Program-made: the position numbers and the translations under genes
Part shown: one piece after another, positions 47,217 to 57,407 of the stretch
Position numbering within the stretch: position 1 is the stretch's first letter
Layout: each line of letters begins with the position of its first letter
The notes under the pieces: generated by a model
The model's database searches: none
Seen by the model: the letters and a program-made list of their open reading frames with translations, nothing else
Told to the model about the DNA's origin: nothing
Source: Solwaraspora sp. WMMA2056
GTDB taxonomy: Bacteria > Actinomycetota > Actinomycetes > Mycobacteriales > Micromonosporaceae
Length of the DNA: 64,000 nt
NCBI RefSeq assembly: GCF_030345095.1
Contig: NZ_CP128360.1
Span: 3,534,001 to 3,598,000, forward strand
Direction: 5' to 3'

Positions 47217-50200
47217 GTGTCCGATTCCTTCGTGCATCTGCATGTGCACACAGAGTATTCAATGCTCGACGGTGCGGCCCGGTTGAAAGAGTTGTTCGCC
47301 GAGGCGAATCGGCTGGAAATGCCGGCGTTGGCGATGACCGACCACGGGAACCTTTTCGGTGCGTACGATTTCTTCAAGCAGGCGACCGGCGCCGGAGTAA
47401 AGCCGATCATCGGCCTGGAGGCATACCTGACGCCGGGGACGGACCGGCGTGACCGGACCCGGGTGCGGTGGGCCGACGGCGGAGAGAACGACGTTTCCGG
47501 CGGTGGTGCGTACACGCACATGACGATGCTGGCGGCGGACGCCGACGGCCTGCGAAACCTGTTCCGCCTGGGCTCGCGGTCCAGCTTGGAGGGTTACTTC
47601 TACAAGCCTCGCGCGGACCGTGAGCTGCTGCACGAGTACGCCAAGGGGATCATCGCAACGACCGGGTGCCCCTCCGGCGAGGTGCAGACCTGGTTGCGGA
47701 TCGGTGACTTCGAAAAGGCGTGCGCGTCGGCTGCGGAATTCCGTGACATTTTTGGTGCGGACAATTTCTATCTGGAGCTGATGGACCACGGTCTCGATAT
47801 CGAGACCCGGATCCGGGAAGACCTCATCCGGCTCGGTAAGCGACTCAACCTCAAGCCGATCGCCACCAATGACCTGCACTACACGCATGAGCGGGACGCG
47901 GATGCGCACGAGGTGTTGCTGTGTGTCCAGTCCGGGTCGACCATGGCGGATCCGAAACGGTTCAAGTTCGACGCGCGTGACTTCTACCTCAAGTCGGCCG
48001 CGGAAATGCGGAAACTGTGGGACGCCGAGGTGCCCGGGGCGTGTGACAACACCCTGGAAGTCGCCGAAAAGATCGGCGACTATTCGGCGTTGTTCGCCTC
48101 GCGGGACCTGATGCCGCAGTTCCCCGTACCGGCGGGGGAGAACGAGGAGTCCTTCCTGCGGGCCGAGGTGCTGCGCGGACTGGAGCGCCGGTTCCCGGGC
48201 GGGGTGCCCGAGGGGCACCGCAAACAGGCCGAGTACGAGCTCGACGTGATCATCAAGATGGGGTTCCCGGGGTACTTCCTGGTCACCGCCGACCTGGTGG
48301 ACTACGCCAAACGGGAGGGGATCCGGGTCGGCCCCGGTCGTGGGTCGGCGGCCGGGGCGCTGATCGCGTACGCCCTGGGCATCACCGAGCTGGACCCGAT
48401 CCCGCACGGCCTGCTGTTCGAACGCTTCCTCAACCCGGACCGGGTGTCGATGCCGGACATCGACATGGACTTCGACGAGCGTCGCCGCGGCGACATGATC
48501 CGGTACGCGACCGAGCGGTACGGCGAGGAACGCGTCGCGCAGATCATCACCTACGGCACGATCAAGGCGAAGGCGGCGATCAAGGACGCGGCGCGGGTGC
48601 TCGGCTACCCGTTCGCGATGGGTGACCGCATCACCAAGGCCATGCCGCCGCCGGTGATGGGCAAGGACATCCCGTTGTCGGGGATCTTCGACCCGAAACA
48701 CCCGCGCTACCCGGAGGCGGTCGAGTTCCGGTCGTTGTACGAGTCCGACGGCGAGGTCCGCAAGATCGTCGACACGGCCAAGGGGCTGGAAGGCCTCAAA
48801 CGGCAGTGGGGCGTGCACGCCGCCGGGGTGATCCTGTCCCGCGACCCACTGGTGGACGTGCTGCCGATCCAGAAGCGGGAGCAGGACGGGGCGATCATCA
48901 CCCAGTGGGACATGGGCGCGTGCGAGTCCATCGGCCTGCTGAAAATGGACTTCCTCGGCCTGCGCAACCTGACGGTGATGGACGACTGCCTGGCCGGGAT
49001 CAAGGACAACCGGGGCCTGGACCTGGTGCTCGAGGAGCTGCCGCTGGACGACAAGCGCGCCTACGAGCTGCTGGCCCGGGGCGACACGCTTGGGGTGTTC
49101 CAGCTCGACGGCGGGCCGATGCGCGCGCTGCTGCGCTCGATGGTGCCGGACAACTTCGAGGACATCTCCGCCGTACTGGCGCTGTACCGGCCCGGTCCGA
49201 TGGGTGCCAACGCGCACAACGAGTACGCCGACCGCAAGAACAACCGCAAGCCGGTGGTGCCGATCCACCCCGAGCTCGCCGAACCCCTCGCCGACATCCT
49301 GGGTGACACCTACGGCCTGATCGTGTACCAGGAACAGGTCATGGCGATCGCCCAGCAGCTGGCCGGCTACACCCTGGGCGCGGCCGACCTGCTGCGGCGG
49401 GCGATGGGCAAGAAGAAGAAGGAGATCCTGGACAAGGAGTACGTGCCGTTCTCCCAGGGCATGCGGGACAACGGCTACTCCGACGAGGCGATCAAGACGC
49501 TGTGGGACATCCTGGTCCCGTTCTCCGACTACGCGTTCAACAAGGCGCACACCGCCGGCTACGGGCTGGTCTCCTACTGGACCGCGTACCTGAAGGCCAA
49601 CTACCCGGCCGAGTACATGGCCGCCCTGCTGACCAGCGTCGGTGACGACAAGGACAAGGCCGCCGTCTACCTGGCGGAGTGCCGTCGGATGAAGATCAAG
49701 GTGCTGCCGCCGGACGTCAACGCCTCCGGTGCCCGGTTCACCGCGGTCGGCTCCGACATCCGCTTCGGTCTGGCTGCCGTCCGCAACGTCGGCACGAACG
49801 TCGTCGACGCGATCGCCCGCGCCCGTAAGGAAAAGGGTGCCTACACCGACTTCTACGACTTCCTGCGCAAGGTCGACGCGGTGGCCTGCAACAAACGTAC
49901 CGTCGAATCGCTGATCAAGGCCGGCGCGTTCGACTCCCTCGACCACCCCCGCAAAGCCCTGTTGACCGTGCACGCCGACGCGATCGACTCGTTCATGGAC
50001 CTCAAGCGCAACGAGGCGGTGGGCCAGTACGACCTGTTCGGTGACGCCTTCGGGGCGGCGGATTCCGCCGCTGGCGGCGCGATGGTGGTCACCCCGCCGA
50101 TCCCGGAGGGCGAGTGGGACAAGACCGACCTGCTCACCTTCGAACGCGAGATGCTCGGCCTCTACGTCTCCGACCACCCGCTGTTCGGTGTCGAACACGT

Positions 50201-50753
50201 CCTGGCCGCCGCAGCGGACATGTCCATCGCGGCCCTGGCCGAGGACGGCGCCGTCGCCGACGGCAGCGTGGTGAACCTGGCCGGCATCCTGTCCGGGGTG
50301 CAACGCCGGATCACCAAGCAGGGCCGGGCCTGGGCGTCGGCGACCCTGGAGGACCTCGGCGGCGCGGTCGAGGTGCTGTTCTTCCCCAACACCTACGAGG
50401 TCGTCGGCCAGTACATCGCCGAGGACGCCATCGTCGTGGTGAAGGGCCGGGTCGACCGGCGCGACGACCAGCCCCGGCTGATGGCGATGGACCTGTCCGT
50501 GCCGGAGATCACCGCCGCGGACGAGATCAAGCCCATCGTGATCGCGTTGTCACCGGCCCGCTGCACCCCGCCCCTGGTGGACAGCCTGCGCGACGTGCTC
50601 ACCAGCCATCCCGGCTCGGCCGAGGTGCACGTCAAACTCGTCAACGGCAGCCGCGCCACCCTGCTGCGCCTCGGACCGCACCGGGTCGCCCCCACCACGG
50701 CGTTGATGGCCGACCTCAAGGCACTGCTCGGGCCCGCCGCCGTAGCCGGCTGA
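47217..50753 (+). CDS. dnaE: DNA polymerase III subunit alpha
   Basis: This 1178-residue C-family polymerase is the replicative DnaE1 type. The PHP domain opens with [13 protein letters not shown] near residue 6. The catalytic aspartates include Asp414 and Asp416 in [12 protein letters not shown], and [19 protein letters not shown] is the nearby nucleotide-binding element. The finger and tandem HhH regions follow with [13 protein letters not shown] and [20 protein letters not shown], and an OB-fold region near 980-1080 ([19 protein letters not shown]). I start at GTG 47217, with GAGAAGGGGG before it, matching the usual length of about 1180 residues. Confidence 0.96.
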   Translation: MSDSFVHLHVHTEYSMLDGAARLKELFAEANRLEMPALAMTDHGNLFGAYDFFKQATGAGVKPIIGLEAYLTPGTDRRDRTRVRWADGGENDVSGGGAYTHMTMLAADADGLRNLFRLGSRSSLEGYFYKPRADRELLHEYAKGIIATTGCPSGEVQTWLRIGDFEKACASAAEFRDIFGADNFYLELMDHGLDIETRIREDLIRLGKRLNLKPIATNDLHYTHERDADAHEVLLCVQSGSTMADPKRFKFDARDFYLKSAAEMRKLWDAEVPGACDNTLEVAEKIGDYSALFASRDLMPQFPVPAGENEESFLRAEVLRGLERRFPGGVPEGHRKQAEYELDVIIKMGFPGYFLVTADLVDYAKREGIRVGPGRGSAAGALIAYALGITELDPIPHGLLFERFLNPDRVSMPDIDMDFDERRRGDMIRYATERYGEERVAQIITYGTIKAKAAIKDAARVLGYPFAMGDRITKAMPPPVMGKDIPLSGIFDPKHPRYPEAVEFRSLYESDGEVRKIVDTAKGLEGLKRQWGVHAAGVILSRDPLVDVLPIQKREQDGAIITQWDMGACESIGLLKMDFLGLRNLTVMDDCLAGIKDNRGLDLVLEELPLDDKRAYELLARGDTLGVFQLDGGPMRALLRSMVPDNFEDISAVLALYRPGPMGANAHNEYADRKNNRKPVVPIHPELAEPLADILGDTYGLIVYQEQVMAIAQQLAGYTLGAADLLRRAMGKKKKEILDKEYVPFSQGMRDNGYSDEAIKTLWDILVPFSDYAFNKAHTAGYGLVSYWTAYLKANYPAEYMAALLTSVGDDKDKAAVYLAECRRMKIKVLPPDVNASGARFTAVGSDIRFGLAAVRNVGTNVVDAIARARKEKGAYTDFYDFLRKVDAVACNKRTVESLIKAGAFDSLDHPRKALLTVHADAIDSFMDLKRNEAVGQYDLFGDAFGAADSAAGGAMVVTPPIPEGEWDKTDLLTFEREMLGLYVSDHPLFGVEHVLAAAADMSIAALAEDGAVADGSVVNLAGILSGVQRRITKQGRAWASATLEDLGGAVEVLFFPNTYEVVGQYIAEDAIVVVKGRVDRRDDQPRLMAMDLSVPEITAADEIKPIVIALSPARCTPPLVDSLRDVLTSHPGSAEVHVKLVNGSRATLLRLGPHRVAPTTALMADLKALLGPAAVAG

Positions 50754-50772
50754 GACCTGAGAGGATCACCGG

Positions 50773-51558
50773 GTGAGTTCCCCGTCCGAACCCGGCCAGT
50801 CCGGTGAACCCGGCCAGTCCGTCGACCTACCGACGCCGACGCCGACGGATCCCGGGGCCACGGTCGCGGCCACCTCCGGCCGAGCGGCACCGTGGCGGCG
50901 TCCGGCGGTCCTCGTCGTCGCGGCGATGGTGCTCGGCGGCGTACTGCTGGGGCTCGCCTGGTCGACGCTGACGCCCTGGGTGCCGGTGGTCAAGACCGAG
51001 CAGGGCGCGGCGGTACGGGGCGGCGACCCGGAGTACTTCGTTGCCGCCGACGGCTGGTTCGCGTTGCTCGGACTCGGGTTCGGCATCCTCGCCGGGATCT
51101 GTGCCTGGGCGCTGCCGCCACGTCGGCGCGGCCCGGCCGGGCTGCTGGCGGTGACCATCGGTGGGCTCGGCGCGGCGGCGGTCGCCTGGGCCCTCGGTCG
51201 GCAGATCGGCCTGGCCGGCTACCGGCAGGCGTTGGAGGCCGCCGAGGTCGGGGCGACGTTGAGCCGCCCCCCGGATCTGCACGCCGGCGACATCGACCTG
51301 TGGTTCGGGGTGCTGCCCGCACTCAACGGTGCCTTCTTCGCGCCGGCGTTCGGTGCCGCACTGGTCTACACGATGCTGGCCGGCTGGTCCCGCTACCCGG
51401 ACCTGCGCCCCGACGCACCGACGGCAGACCCGCCGACAGTCGAGGGCGGATCCGGTGCGCAGGCACCGCCGGTCAGTTCGGGCTCGCCGGCACCGCGAGC
51501 TCCGGCAGCGGAACCGGCACCGCCCGCACCCGGCGCAGCAGCGACACCTCCCGATTGA
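50773..51558 (+). CDS. DUF2567-like membrane protein
   Basis: This 261-residue protein has a Pro/Thr-rich N-terminal tail with a short repeat (EPGQSGEPGQS), four hydrophobic helices between about residues 45 and 220, and a Pro/Ala-rich C-terminal tail. Layout and the segment WSTLTPWVPVVKTEQGA followed by EYFVAADGWFALLGLGFGI resemble DUF2567 proteins of actinobacteria, which have no known function. GTG 50773 follows the dnaE stop by 19 bases. Its last 86 bases overlap the convergent LON-domain gene, so its Pro-rich tail is encoded opposite the LON C-terminus. Confidence 0.8.
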   Translation: MSSPSEPGQSGEPGQSVDLPTPTPTDPGATVAATSGRAAPWRRPAVLVVAAMVLGGVLLGLAWSTLTPWVPVVKTEQGAAVRGGDPEYFVAADGWFALLGLGFGILAGICAWALPPRRRGPAGLLAVTIGGLGAAAVAWALGRQIGLAGYRQALEAAEVGATLSRPPDLHAGDIDLWFGVLPALNGAFFAPAFGAALVYTMLAGWSRYPDLRPDAPTADPPTVEGGSGAQAPPVSSGSPAPRAPAAEPAPPAPGAAATPPD

Positions 51559-52174
51559 GCATCCGCAGCTCAGCCCCCAGCCGACGGGCGGTGTCCGGCT
51601 CCGCCAGCAACGCCTGCCGCTCCCCGATGGTCAACGCGGCAGTGGCCGCGACCAGGTGGGACAGGACCGTCGGCTGCTCCGGCAACTGCTCGGTGATCTC
51701 CGCGGAGTCGGTGCGCACCAGCTCCAGGTACTGCCGGAACAGCGCCAGGACCTGCGGCGCCAGCCGGTCGGCCAGGATCTCCTGACCGGCCGGTTCCGGC
51801 AGCCACCGCACCGACGCGGTCAGGTACGGCGTACCCTCGTCGGCCAGTTCGGTGACCCGGAACCGCCGCCGGCCCACCGTGACGATGTCGTACCGGCCGT
51901 TCGGCAGCTCGGTGACCTGCCGCAACTCGGCGGTGCAGCCGACGTCGTGCAGGCTGACCGCCGTCGGGGTGGGCGCCCCCGGCGGCCCGGCTGTCGGTAG
52001 GACCTCCCAGCCGCGCCGGATCGCCACCACCCCGAACTCCCGGGTGACCCCCTCGGGCAGGCTGGTCAGATGGCGGACCAGCGCCCGGTAGCGCTCCTCG
52101 AAGACGTGCAGAGGCAGCACCAGCCCGGGGAAGAGCACCGTCCCGAGCGGAAAGATCGGTAGCCGCTGACCCAC
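51473..52174 (-). CDS. LON substrate-binding domain protein
   Basis: This 233-residue protein consists of a LON N-terminal (LAN) domain without ATPase or protease parts. The opening LPIFPLGTVLFPGLVLPLHV with FEERYRALVR is diagnostic, and RRFRVTELADEGTPYL is the second conserved block. Stand-alone LAN proteins are common in actinobacteria; their job is unknown. I start at GTG 52174, which lies 6 bases after TACGCT; GTG 52198 would add 8 residues. It is divergent from hisD, and its 3' end overlaps the preceding membrane protein gene by 86 bases. Confidence 0.88.
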   Translation of the reverse strand: MGQRLPIFPLGTVLFPGLVLPLHVFEERYRALVRHLTSLPEGVTREFGVVAIRRGWEVLPTAGPPGAPTPTAVSLHDVGCTAELRQVTELPNGRYDIVTVGRRRFRVTELADEGTPYLTASVRWLPEPAGQEILADRLAPQVLALFRQYLELVRTDSAEITEQLPEQPTVLSHLVAATAALTIGERQALLAEPDTARRLGAELRMLNREVSLLRRVRAVPVPLPELAVPASPN

Positions 52175-52180
52175 TGGTCG

Positions 52181-52186
52181 AGCGTA
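52181..52186 (-). promoter_or_regulatory. -10 element of the LON-domain gene
   Basis: On the minus strand TACGCT fits TANNNT and ends 6 bases before GTG 52174. It stands back to back with the hisD -10 at 52249-52254. Confidence 0.4.
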
Positions 52187-52248
52187 GCGTGGTGACACTC
52201 ACCGTCCCGTCGGCTGGACGGCCAGCGTCCGATGGTTGGGAGGCGGCC

Positions 52249-52254
52249 TAGACT
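52249..52254 (+). promoter_or_regulatory. -10 element of the his operon
   Basis: TAGACT fits TANNNT, is the same hexamer as before the leuS leader, and ends 7 bases before the hisD GTG. No ribosome binding site precedes the GTG, so a leaderless his mRNA is likely. No His-codon leader peptide was found. Confidence 0.5.
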
Positions 52255-52261
52255 CGCAGGC

Positions 52262-53668
52262 GTGCTGAACCGGATCGACCTGCGCGGCGGGTCACGTGAC
52301 CCGCGTGACCTGCTGCCCCGTGCCCAGCTCGACGTCTCCGTGGCGGTCGAGCGCATCCGCCCGCTGGTCGAGGCGGTCCGGGACCATGGTTACCCGGCGA
52401 TCCGGGACGCGGCCCAGCGGTTCGACGGGGTCAGCCCGGCCCGGCTGCGGGTGCCGTCCGAGGCGCTGGCCGCCGCCGAACGCGACCTCGACGACGACGT
52501 GCGGGCCGCGCTGCTGGAGTGCATCGACCGGACCCGGCGGGTGCACGCCGACCAACGGCGTACCGAGGTCACCACCCAGGTGGTGCCCGGCGGCACCGTC
52601 ACCGAGCGGTGGGTGCCGGTCGGCCGGGTCGGGCTGTACGTGCCCGGCGGCCTGGCGGTGTACCCGTCGACGGTCGTGATGAACGTGGTCCCCGCCCAGG
52701 TCGCCGGGGTGACCTCGCTGGTGGTGACGAGCCCGCCGCAGCGCGACAACGACGGGTTGCCCGACGCCCGGGTGCTCGCCGCCTGCGCCCTGCTCGGCGT
52801 CGACGAGGTGTACGCCGTCGGCGGCGCCCAGGCCGTCGCGATGCTCGGCTACGGTGCCGCCGTCGACCCGGACGGCACCGACCGGTGCGCCCCGGTCGAC
52901 GTGATCACCGGGCCCGGCAACATCTGGGTCACCGCCGCGAAGCGGCTGCTGCGCGGGGTGGTCGGCATCGACGCCGAGGCCGGCCCGACGGAGATCGCGA
53001 TCCTCGCCGACGACACCGCCGACCCGGTGCACGTCGCCGCCGACCTGATCAGCCAGGCCGAGCACGACCCGTTGGCCGCCAGCGTGCTGGTCACCCCGTC
53101 GGTGGAGCTGGCCGACGCGGTCGACCGGGAGTTGGCCCGGCAGGTGCCGGCGACCCGGCACACTGACCGGATCGCCACCGCGCTGGGCGGTACCCAGTCC
53201 GGGACGGTGCTCGTCGACGACCTCGACGCCGGACTGGCCGTGGTCGACGCGTACGCCGCCGAGCACCTGGAGATCCAGACCCGTGACGCCCGGCAGTGGG
53301 CGCTGCGGGTCCGCAACGCGGGGGCGATCTTCGTCGGGGCGTACTCGCCGGTCTCGCTCGGTGACTACTGCGCCGGCTCCAACCACGTGCTGCCGACCGG
53401 CGGCTGCGCCCGGCACTCCTCCGGGCTGAGCGTGCAGTCGTTCCTGCGGGGCGTGCACATCGTCGAGTACGACGCCGACGCGCTGCGGGACGTGGCCGGT
53501 CACGTGGTGACCCTGGCGCGGGCCGAGGACCTGCCGGCGCACGGCCAGGCGGTCCAGGCCCGGTTCACCGATCCGACGACGGCAGGGCAGGCCACGGCGG
53601 GCGCGGGGGCGTCGGGTACGGCCACCGTGGCCACGGCCGGCACCGCCGGCCCGGAGGGGTCGGCATGA
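52262..53668 (+). CDS. hisD: histidinol dehydrogenase
   Basis: This 468-residue enzyme carries out the last two steps of histidine synthesis, oxidising L-histidinol to L-histidine with two NAD+. Conserved segments are [49 protein letters not shown] and the catalytic SQAEHDP with the Glu-His pair; [20 protein letters not shown] lies near the end. The C-terminal 28 residues are Ala/Thr/Gly-rich low complexity. GTG 52262 follows TAGACT by 7 bases. Its stop overlaps the hisC start as ATGA. Confidence 0.96.
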   Translation: MLNRIDLRGGSRDPRDLLPRAQLDVSVAVERIRPLVEAVRDHGYPAIRDAAQRFDGVSPARLRVPSEALAAAERDLDDDVRAALLECIDRTRRVHADQRRTEVTTQVVPGGTVTERWVPVGRVGLYVPGGLAVYPSTVVMNVVPAQVAGVTSLVVTSPPQRDNDGLPDARVLAACALLGVDEVYAVGGAQAVAMLGYGAAVDPDGTDRCAPVDVITGPGNIWVTAAKRLLRGVVGIDAEAGPTEIAILADDTADPVHVAADLISQAEHDPLAASVLVTPSVELADAVDRELARQVPATRHTDRIATALGGTQSGTVLVDDLDAGLAVVDAYAAEHLEIQTRDARQWALRVRNAGAIFVGAYSPVSLGDYCAGSNHVLPTGGCARHSSGLSVQSFLRGVHIVEYDADALRDVAGHVVTLARAEDLPAHGQAVQARFTDPTTAGQATAGAGASGTATVATAGTAGPEGSA

Positions 53669-54846
53669 GCGCCCCGGTCAGCCTCGACGATCTGCCGATC
53701 CGCGACGAGCTGCGCGGCCGCAGCCCGTACGGTGCCCCGCAGCTGGACGTACCGGTGCGGCTGAACACCAACGAGAACTCCTACCCGCTGCCGGACGTGG
53801 TGGTCGAGGCGATCAGCACGGCGGTCACCGCCCAGCTGCGGGAGCTGAACCGTTACCCGGACCGCGACGCGGTGGCGCTGCGCGGCGAGCTGGCCGACTA
53901 CCTCGGCCACGGGGTGAGCGCCGCCGGGGTGTGGGCCGCCAACGGGTCCAACGAGATCCAGCAGCAGCTGCTGCAGGTGTTCGCCGGTGCCGGGCGGGTG
54001 GCGCTCGGGTTCACCCCGGCGTACTCGATGCACCCGTTGCTGGCGCTGGGCACCGGCACCCGGTGGGTCGACGGCCGGCGCGGCCCGGACTTCGGGCTGA
54101 CTGCGGCCGACGCCGCCGCGCAGGTCGCCGCCCACCAGCCGGACCTGGTCTTCCTCTGCTCGCCGAACAACCCGACCGGCACCGCGCTGGACCCGGCGGT
54201 GGTGGACGCGGTGCTCGCGGCCGCGCCGGGCATGGTGGTGGTGGACGAGGCGTACGCCGAGTTCGCCCGACCCGGCACCCGCAGCGCCCTGGAGTTGCTG
54301 CCGGCGCACCCCCGGCTGGTGGTGACCCGGACGATGAGCAAGGCGTTCGGGTTCGCCGGTGGCCGGCTCGGCTACCTGGCGGCGCACCCGGCGGTGGTGG
54401 ACGCCGTACAGCTGGTCCGGCTGCCGTACCACCTGTCGGCGCTGACCCAGGCGGCGGCGCGGGCGGCGCTGGCGCACCGGGACCTGCTGCTCGGCACCGT
54501 CGCGGCGATCAAGCAGGAGCGGGACCGGATCGTCACGCGGCTGCGTCAGCTCGGGTCGACCGTGGCCGACAGCGACGCCAACTTCGTGCTGTTCTCCGTC
54601 GGTGGTGACCAGCGTGACGCCTGGCAGGCGCTGCTGGAGCGGGGCGTGCTGGTGCGCGACGTCGGGCTGACCGGCTGGTTGCGGGTGACGGCGGGCACGC
54701 CGGCCGAGACCGACGCCTTCCTCACCGCGATGACCGATCTGGCCGCGACCACAGACCTGACAGCGGCGGGGGACCTGGCCGCGACCACAGACCTGACGGC
54801 GGCGGGGGACCTGGCCGCCACGACCGGGAACGGAGTGACCCGATGA
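53665..54846 (+). CDS. hisC: histidinol-phosphate aminotransferase
   Basis: This 393-residue fold type I PLP enzyme converts imidazole acetol phosphate to histidinol phosphate. The PLP lysine is Lys226 in [28 protein letters not shown] and [11 protein letters not shown] are typical. The C-terminus carries two 12-residue repeats ([12 protein letters not shown]) from a 36-bp tandem repeat at 54736-54828, added after the normal domain end. ATG 53665 overlaps the hisD stop, and its stop overlaps the hisB start. Confidence 0.95.
   Translation: MSAPVSLDDLPIRDELRGRSPYGAPQLDVPVRLNTNENSYPLPDVVVEAISTAVTAQLRELNRYPDRDAVALRGELADYLGHGVSAAGVWAANGSNEIQQQLLQVFAGAGRVALGFTPAYSMHPLLALGTGTRWVDGRRGPDFGLTAADAAAQVAAHQPDLVFLCSPNNPTGTALDPAVVDAVLAAAPGMVVVDEAYAEFARPGTRSALELLPAHPRLVVTRTMSKAFGFAGGRLGYLAAHPAVVDAVQLVRLPYHLSALTQAAARAALAHRDLLLGTVAAIKQERDRIVTRLRQLGSTVADSDANFVLFSVGGDQRDAWQALLERGVLVRDVGLTGWLRVTAGTPAETDAFLTAMTDLAATTDLTAAGDLAATTDLTAAGDLAATTGNGVTR
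54736..54828 (+). repeat. 36-bp tandem repeat at the hisC 3' end
   Basis: Units 54736-54771 and 54772-54807 are nearly identical (two differences), followed by a 21-base partial copy to 54828. They keep frame and extend the HisC C-terminus with Asp/Leu/Ala/Thr residues. Confidence 0.9.
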
Positions 54847-55454
54847 GCCGCACCGCGCGGGTGGAACGCACCACGGCCGAGACGAAGGTACTGGTCGAGC
54901 TGGACCTGGACGGCACCGGTGCGGCCGACATCAGCACCGGGGTCGGCTTCTACGACCACATGCTGCACCAGATCGCCCGGCACGGCGGCTTCGACCTGAC
55001 CGTGCAGACCGTCGGCGACCTGGAGATCGACGCGCACCATACGATGGAGGACACCGCCATCGCGCTGGGCACGGCGCTGCGTCAGGCGCTGGGCGACAAG
55101 GCCGGCATCCGCCGGTACGGCTCGGCCACCATCCCGATGGACGAGGTCCTGGTCCGCGCGGCGGTCGACCTGTCCGGCCGGCCGTACGTGGTGCACGACG
55201 AGCCGGTGCTGGCGCCGTACATCGGGCCGGTCTACCCGACCAGCATGACCCGGCACATCTGGGAGTCGCTGGGCCACTCCGCGCTGATCACCTTGCATGT
55301 GTCGGTGCTGCGGGCGGCCCGCGACGGCGGGCACCCGGACGCCCACCACGTCGTCGAGACGCAGTTCAAGGCGGTGTCCCGGGCGCTGCGCGAGGCCGTG
55401 TCGATCGACCCGCGTACCGCCGGGACGGTGCCCAGCACCAAGGGCGCGTTGTAA
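54843..55454 (+). CDS. hisB: imidazoleglycerol-phosphate dehydratase
   Basis: This 203-residue enzyme is the monofunctional IGP dehydratase, without the phosphatase domain of E. coli HisB. The two metal-binding repeats are visible as [13 protein letters not shown] and [16 protein letters not shown], and [17 protein letters not shown] is conserved. Manganese binding by these His residues is known for the family. The ATG overlaps the hisC stop. The next gene starts 1 base after its TAA. Confidence 0.96.
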   Translation: MSRTARVERTTAETKVLVELDLDGTGAADISTGVGFYDHMLHQIARHGGFDLTVQTVGDLEIDAHHTMEDTAIALGTALRQALGDKAGIRRYGSATIPMDEVLVRAAVDLSGRPYVVHDEPVLAPYIGPVYPTSMTRHIWESLGHSALITLHVSVLRAARDGGHPDAHHVVETQFKAVSRALREAVSIDPRTAGTVPSTKGAL

Positions 55455-55455
55455 C

Positions 55456-55626
55456 GTGGGCAGCTTCCTGCCGGTGGCGCTGTTCGCGCTCGCCGGGGTG
55501 CTCGTCGGTGGTGCCTGGTCGCTGCACCGCCAGGGCGCCGGCCGGGGTACCGTCGCCCTGGCGGCTGTCCTCGCCGTGCTGGCTGCCGCCGGCGGGGTGT
55601 TCTGGCTGCTTCCCGGAGGTGACTGA
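55456..55626 (+). CDS. small two-helix membrane protein in the his operon
   Basis: This 56-residue frame starts at GTG 55456, 1 base after hisB, and its TGA overlaps the hisH ATG as TGATG, which argues that it is translated. The product has two hydrophobic helices (about residues 4-20 and 31-50) around a short basic loop (SLHRQGAGRG). No family is recognised. Its place inside a tight his operon suggests co-expression; any role in histidine synthesis is unproved. Confidence 0.65.
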   Translation: MGSFLPVALFALAGVLVGGAWSLHRQGAGRGTVALAAVLAVLAAAGGVFWLLPGGD

Positions 55627-56315
55627 TGTCCCCGCGTCCGCCGCGTGTCGTGGTGCTCGACTACGGCTCCGGTAACCTGCGCTCCGCCGAGCGGGCGTTG
55701 GCCGCCGCCGGAGCCGAGGTGACGGTGACGGCCGACCTGGCCGCCGCCGAGGCCGCCGACGGCCTGGTGGTGCCGGGAGTGGGCGCGTACGCCGCCTGCA
55801 TGGCCGGCATCGACGACCTGGGGGCCGCCCCGGTGATCGCCCGGCGGGTCGCCGCCGGTCGGCCGGTGCTCGGCATCTGTGTGGGCATGCAGATCCTCTT
55901 CGAGTACGGGGAGGAGCACGGCGTGGTCACCAAGGGCCTCGGTCTGCTGCCGGGCGGGGTACGCCGGCTGCCTGCCCAGCGGGTGCCGCACATGGGTTGG
56001 AACACCGTGGCGGTGCCGGCCGGCAGCGTGCTGTTCGCCGGGTTGCCCGACGACGCCCGGTTCTACTTCGTGCACTCGTACGCGGCACTGGTCACCGACC
56101 CGCTCGACGCGGTGGGTGCCCTGTCCACCACGGCCGACCACGAGGGGCGGTTCGTGGCGGCGGTCGAGCGGGGCCCGCTGTCGGCGACCCAGTTCCACCC
56201 GGAGAAGTCCGCCGCGACCGGAGCCACCCTGCTGGGCAACTGGCTGGCCACGCTCACGTCGGTGCCGGCCGGCCCGTCCGGTGAGTACGGCCCACCCGGG
56301 GTGTCCGGTGAGTAA
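55626..56315 (+). CDS. hisH: imidazole glycerol phosphate synthase, glutaminase subunit HisH
   Basis: This 229-residue class I glutamine amidotransferase feeds ammonia to HisF. The catalytic triad is Cys85 in LGICVGMQILFE, and His191 and Glu193 in QFHPEKSA. VLDYGSGNLRS opens the domain and PGVGAYAACM is conserved. The ATG overlaps the small upstream gene (TGATG), and the stop overlaps the next small gene by 8 bases. The last 18 residues are a Pro/Gly-rich tail. Confidence 0.95.
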   Translation: MSPRPPRVVVLDYGSGNLRSAERALAAAGAEVTVTADLAAAEAADGLVVPGVGAYAACMAGIDDLGAAPVIARRVAAGRPVLGICVGMQILFEYGEEHGVVTKGLGLLPGGVRRLPAQRVPHMGWNTVAVPAGSVLFAGLPDDARFYFVHSYAALVTDPLDAVGALSTTADHEGRFVAAVERGPLSATQFHPEKSAATGATLLGNWLATLTSVPAGPSGEYGPPGVSGE

Positions 56316-56634
56316 GGAACGGGCCCGCCGCCGCGAGCAGCGGCTGGCCGAGGCACAGCGGGAGCGGGCGGCGCAGGTCCGCCGTACCTCGCGTCGGCAG
56401 CGTCGCCGGGCGGCGCTGCAGCGGCTCACCCCGCGCCGGCCGGGTGGCCGTACCGGACGGTTGTTCATCCGGCGCAGCCGCGCCGAGCGGGCCGGGATCG
56501 CGGTGCTCACCGTGGCGGTGCTGGCCGTGATCTGGCTGGCCGTGCCGGACCTGGCGTTGCGTCTGCTGTTGATCGCCGTACTGCTGCTCGTCGCGCCGGC
56601 CGCCGTGGTGATCGCCCTCGGCCGGCGTACCTGA
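56308..56634 (+). CDS. small basic membrane protein in the his operon
   Basis: This 108-residue protein begins with about 55 Arg-rich residues ([19 protein letters not shown]...), then two closely spaced hydrophobic helices at about 65-80 and 86-103. GTG 56308 overlaps the hisH end by 8 bases, and priA follows 26 bases later with its own GAGGAG. I recognise no family. Such small membrane genes in actinobacterial his operons may be mere passengers. Confidence 0.7.
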   Translation: MSKERARRREQRLAEAQRERAAQVRRTSRRQRRRAALQRLTPRRPGGRTGRLFIRRSRAERAGIAVLTVAVLAVIWLAVPDLALRLLLIAVLLLVAPAAVVIALGRRT

Positions 56635-56660
56635 TTCCATCATCATTCGAGGAGATCTCC

Positions 56661-57407
56661 GTGACGCTTGCCCTGCTTCCCGCCGTCGATGTCGCCGACG
56701 GCCAGGCGGTCCGCCTGGTCCAGGGCGCCGCCGGTAGTGAGACCTCCTACGGCGACCCGTTGGAGGCGGCGCTGGCCTGGCAGCGTGACGGGGCGCAGTG
56801 GATCCACCTGGTGGACCTGGACGCCGCGTTCGGTCGGGGCAGCAACGCCCACCTGCTGGCCGAGGTGGTCCGGCAGATCGACGTGGCGGTGGAGCTGTCC
56901 GGCGGGATCCGTGACGACGAGTCGCTGGCCGCCGCCCTGGGCACCGGCGCGGCGCGGGTCAACATCGGCACCGCCGCGCTGGAGGATCCGCTCTGGTGCG
57001 ACCGGGTCGTCGCCGAGTACGGCGACCGGGTGGCGATCGGGCTGGACGTACGGGGCCGTACCCTCGCCGCCCGGGGCTGGACCCGCGACGGTGGCGACCT
57101 GTTCGAGGTCCTGGAGCGGTTGGACAAGGCGGGTGCCGCCCGGTACGTGGTCACCGACATCACCAAGGACGGCACCATGCGCGGACCGAACCTGGACCTG
57201 TTGCGGGAGGTGTGTGCCCGCACCGACGCGCCGGTGATCGCCTCCGGTGGCGTGTCGACCCTGGACGACCTGCGGGCGTTGGCGACGTTGGAACCGGTCG
57301 GGGTGGAAGGGGTGATCGCCGGCAAGGCGCTCTACGCCGGTGCGTTCACCGTCGCCGAGGCGCTCGCCACCCTGCGGGAAGCCGACGCCACGGGCGGCCG
57401 GTCGTGA
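56661..57407 (+). CDS. priA: phosphoribosyl isomerase A (HisA/TrpF bifunctional type)
   Basis: This 248-residue TIM barrel catalyses the ProFAR isomerisation in histidine synthesis. In actinobacteria the same enzyme (PriA) usually also does the TrpF step of tryptophan synthesis. The catalytic Asp10 lies in [42 protein letters not shown] and [14 protein letters not shown] are conserved, and [15 protein letters not shown] is a phosphate-binding loop. GTG 56661 has GAGGAG at 56649-56654. Bifunctionality is known for the family and not shown by this sequence alone. Its stop overlaps the hisF GTG. Confidence 0.94.
   Translation: MTLALLPAVDVADGQAVRLVQGAAGSETSYGDPLEAALAWQRDGAQWIHLVDLDAAFGRGSNAHLLAEVVRQIDVAVELSGGIRDDESLAAALGTGAARVNIGTAALEDPLWCDRVVAEYGDRVAIGLDVRGRTLAARGWTRDGGDLFEVLERLDKAGAARYVVTDITKDGTMRGPNLDLLREVCARTDAPVIASGGVSTLDDLRALATLEPVGVEGVIAGKALYAGAFTVAEALATLREADATGGRS

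Noticed and set aside
47259-50303. Long open frame antisense to dnaE
   Set aside because: Same reason; the sense frame is a complete DNA polymerase III alpha subunit.
52200-52262. His leader peptide for the his operon
   Set aside because: The 87-bp divergent gap contains no short frame with a His codon run and no terminator.
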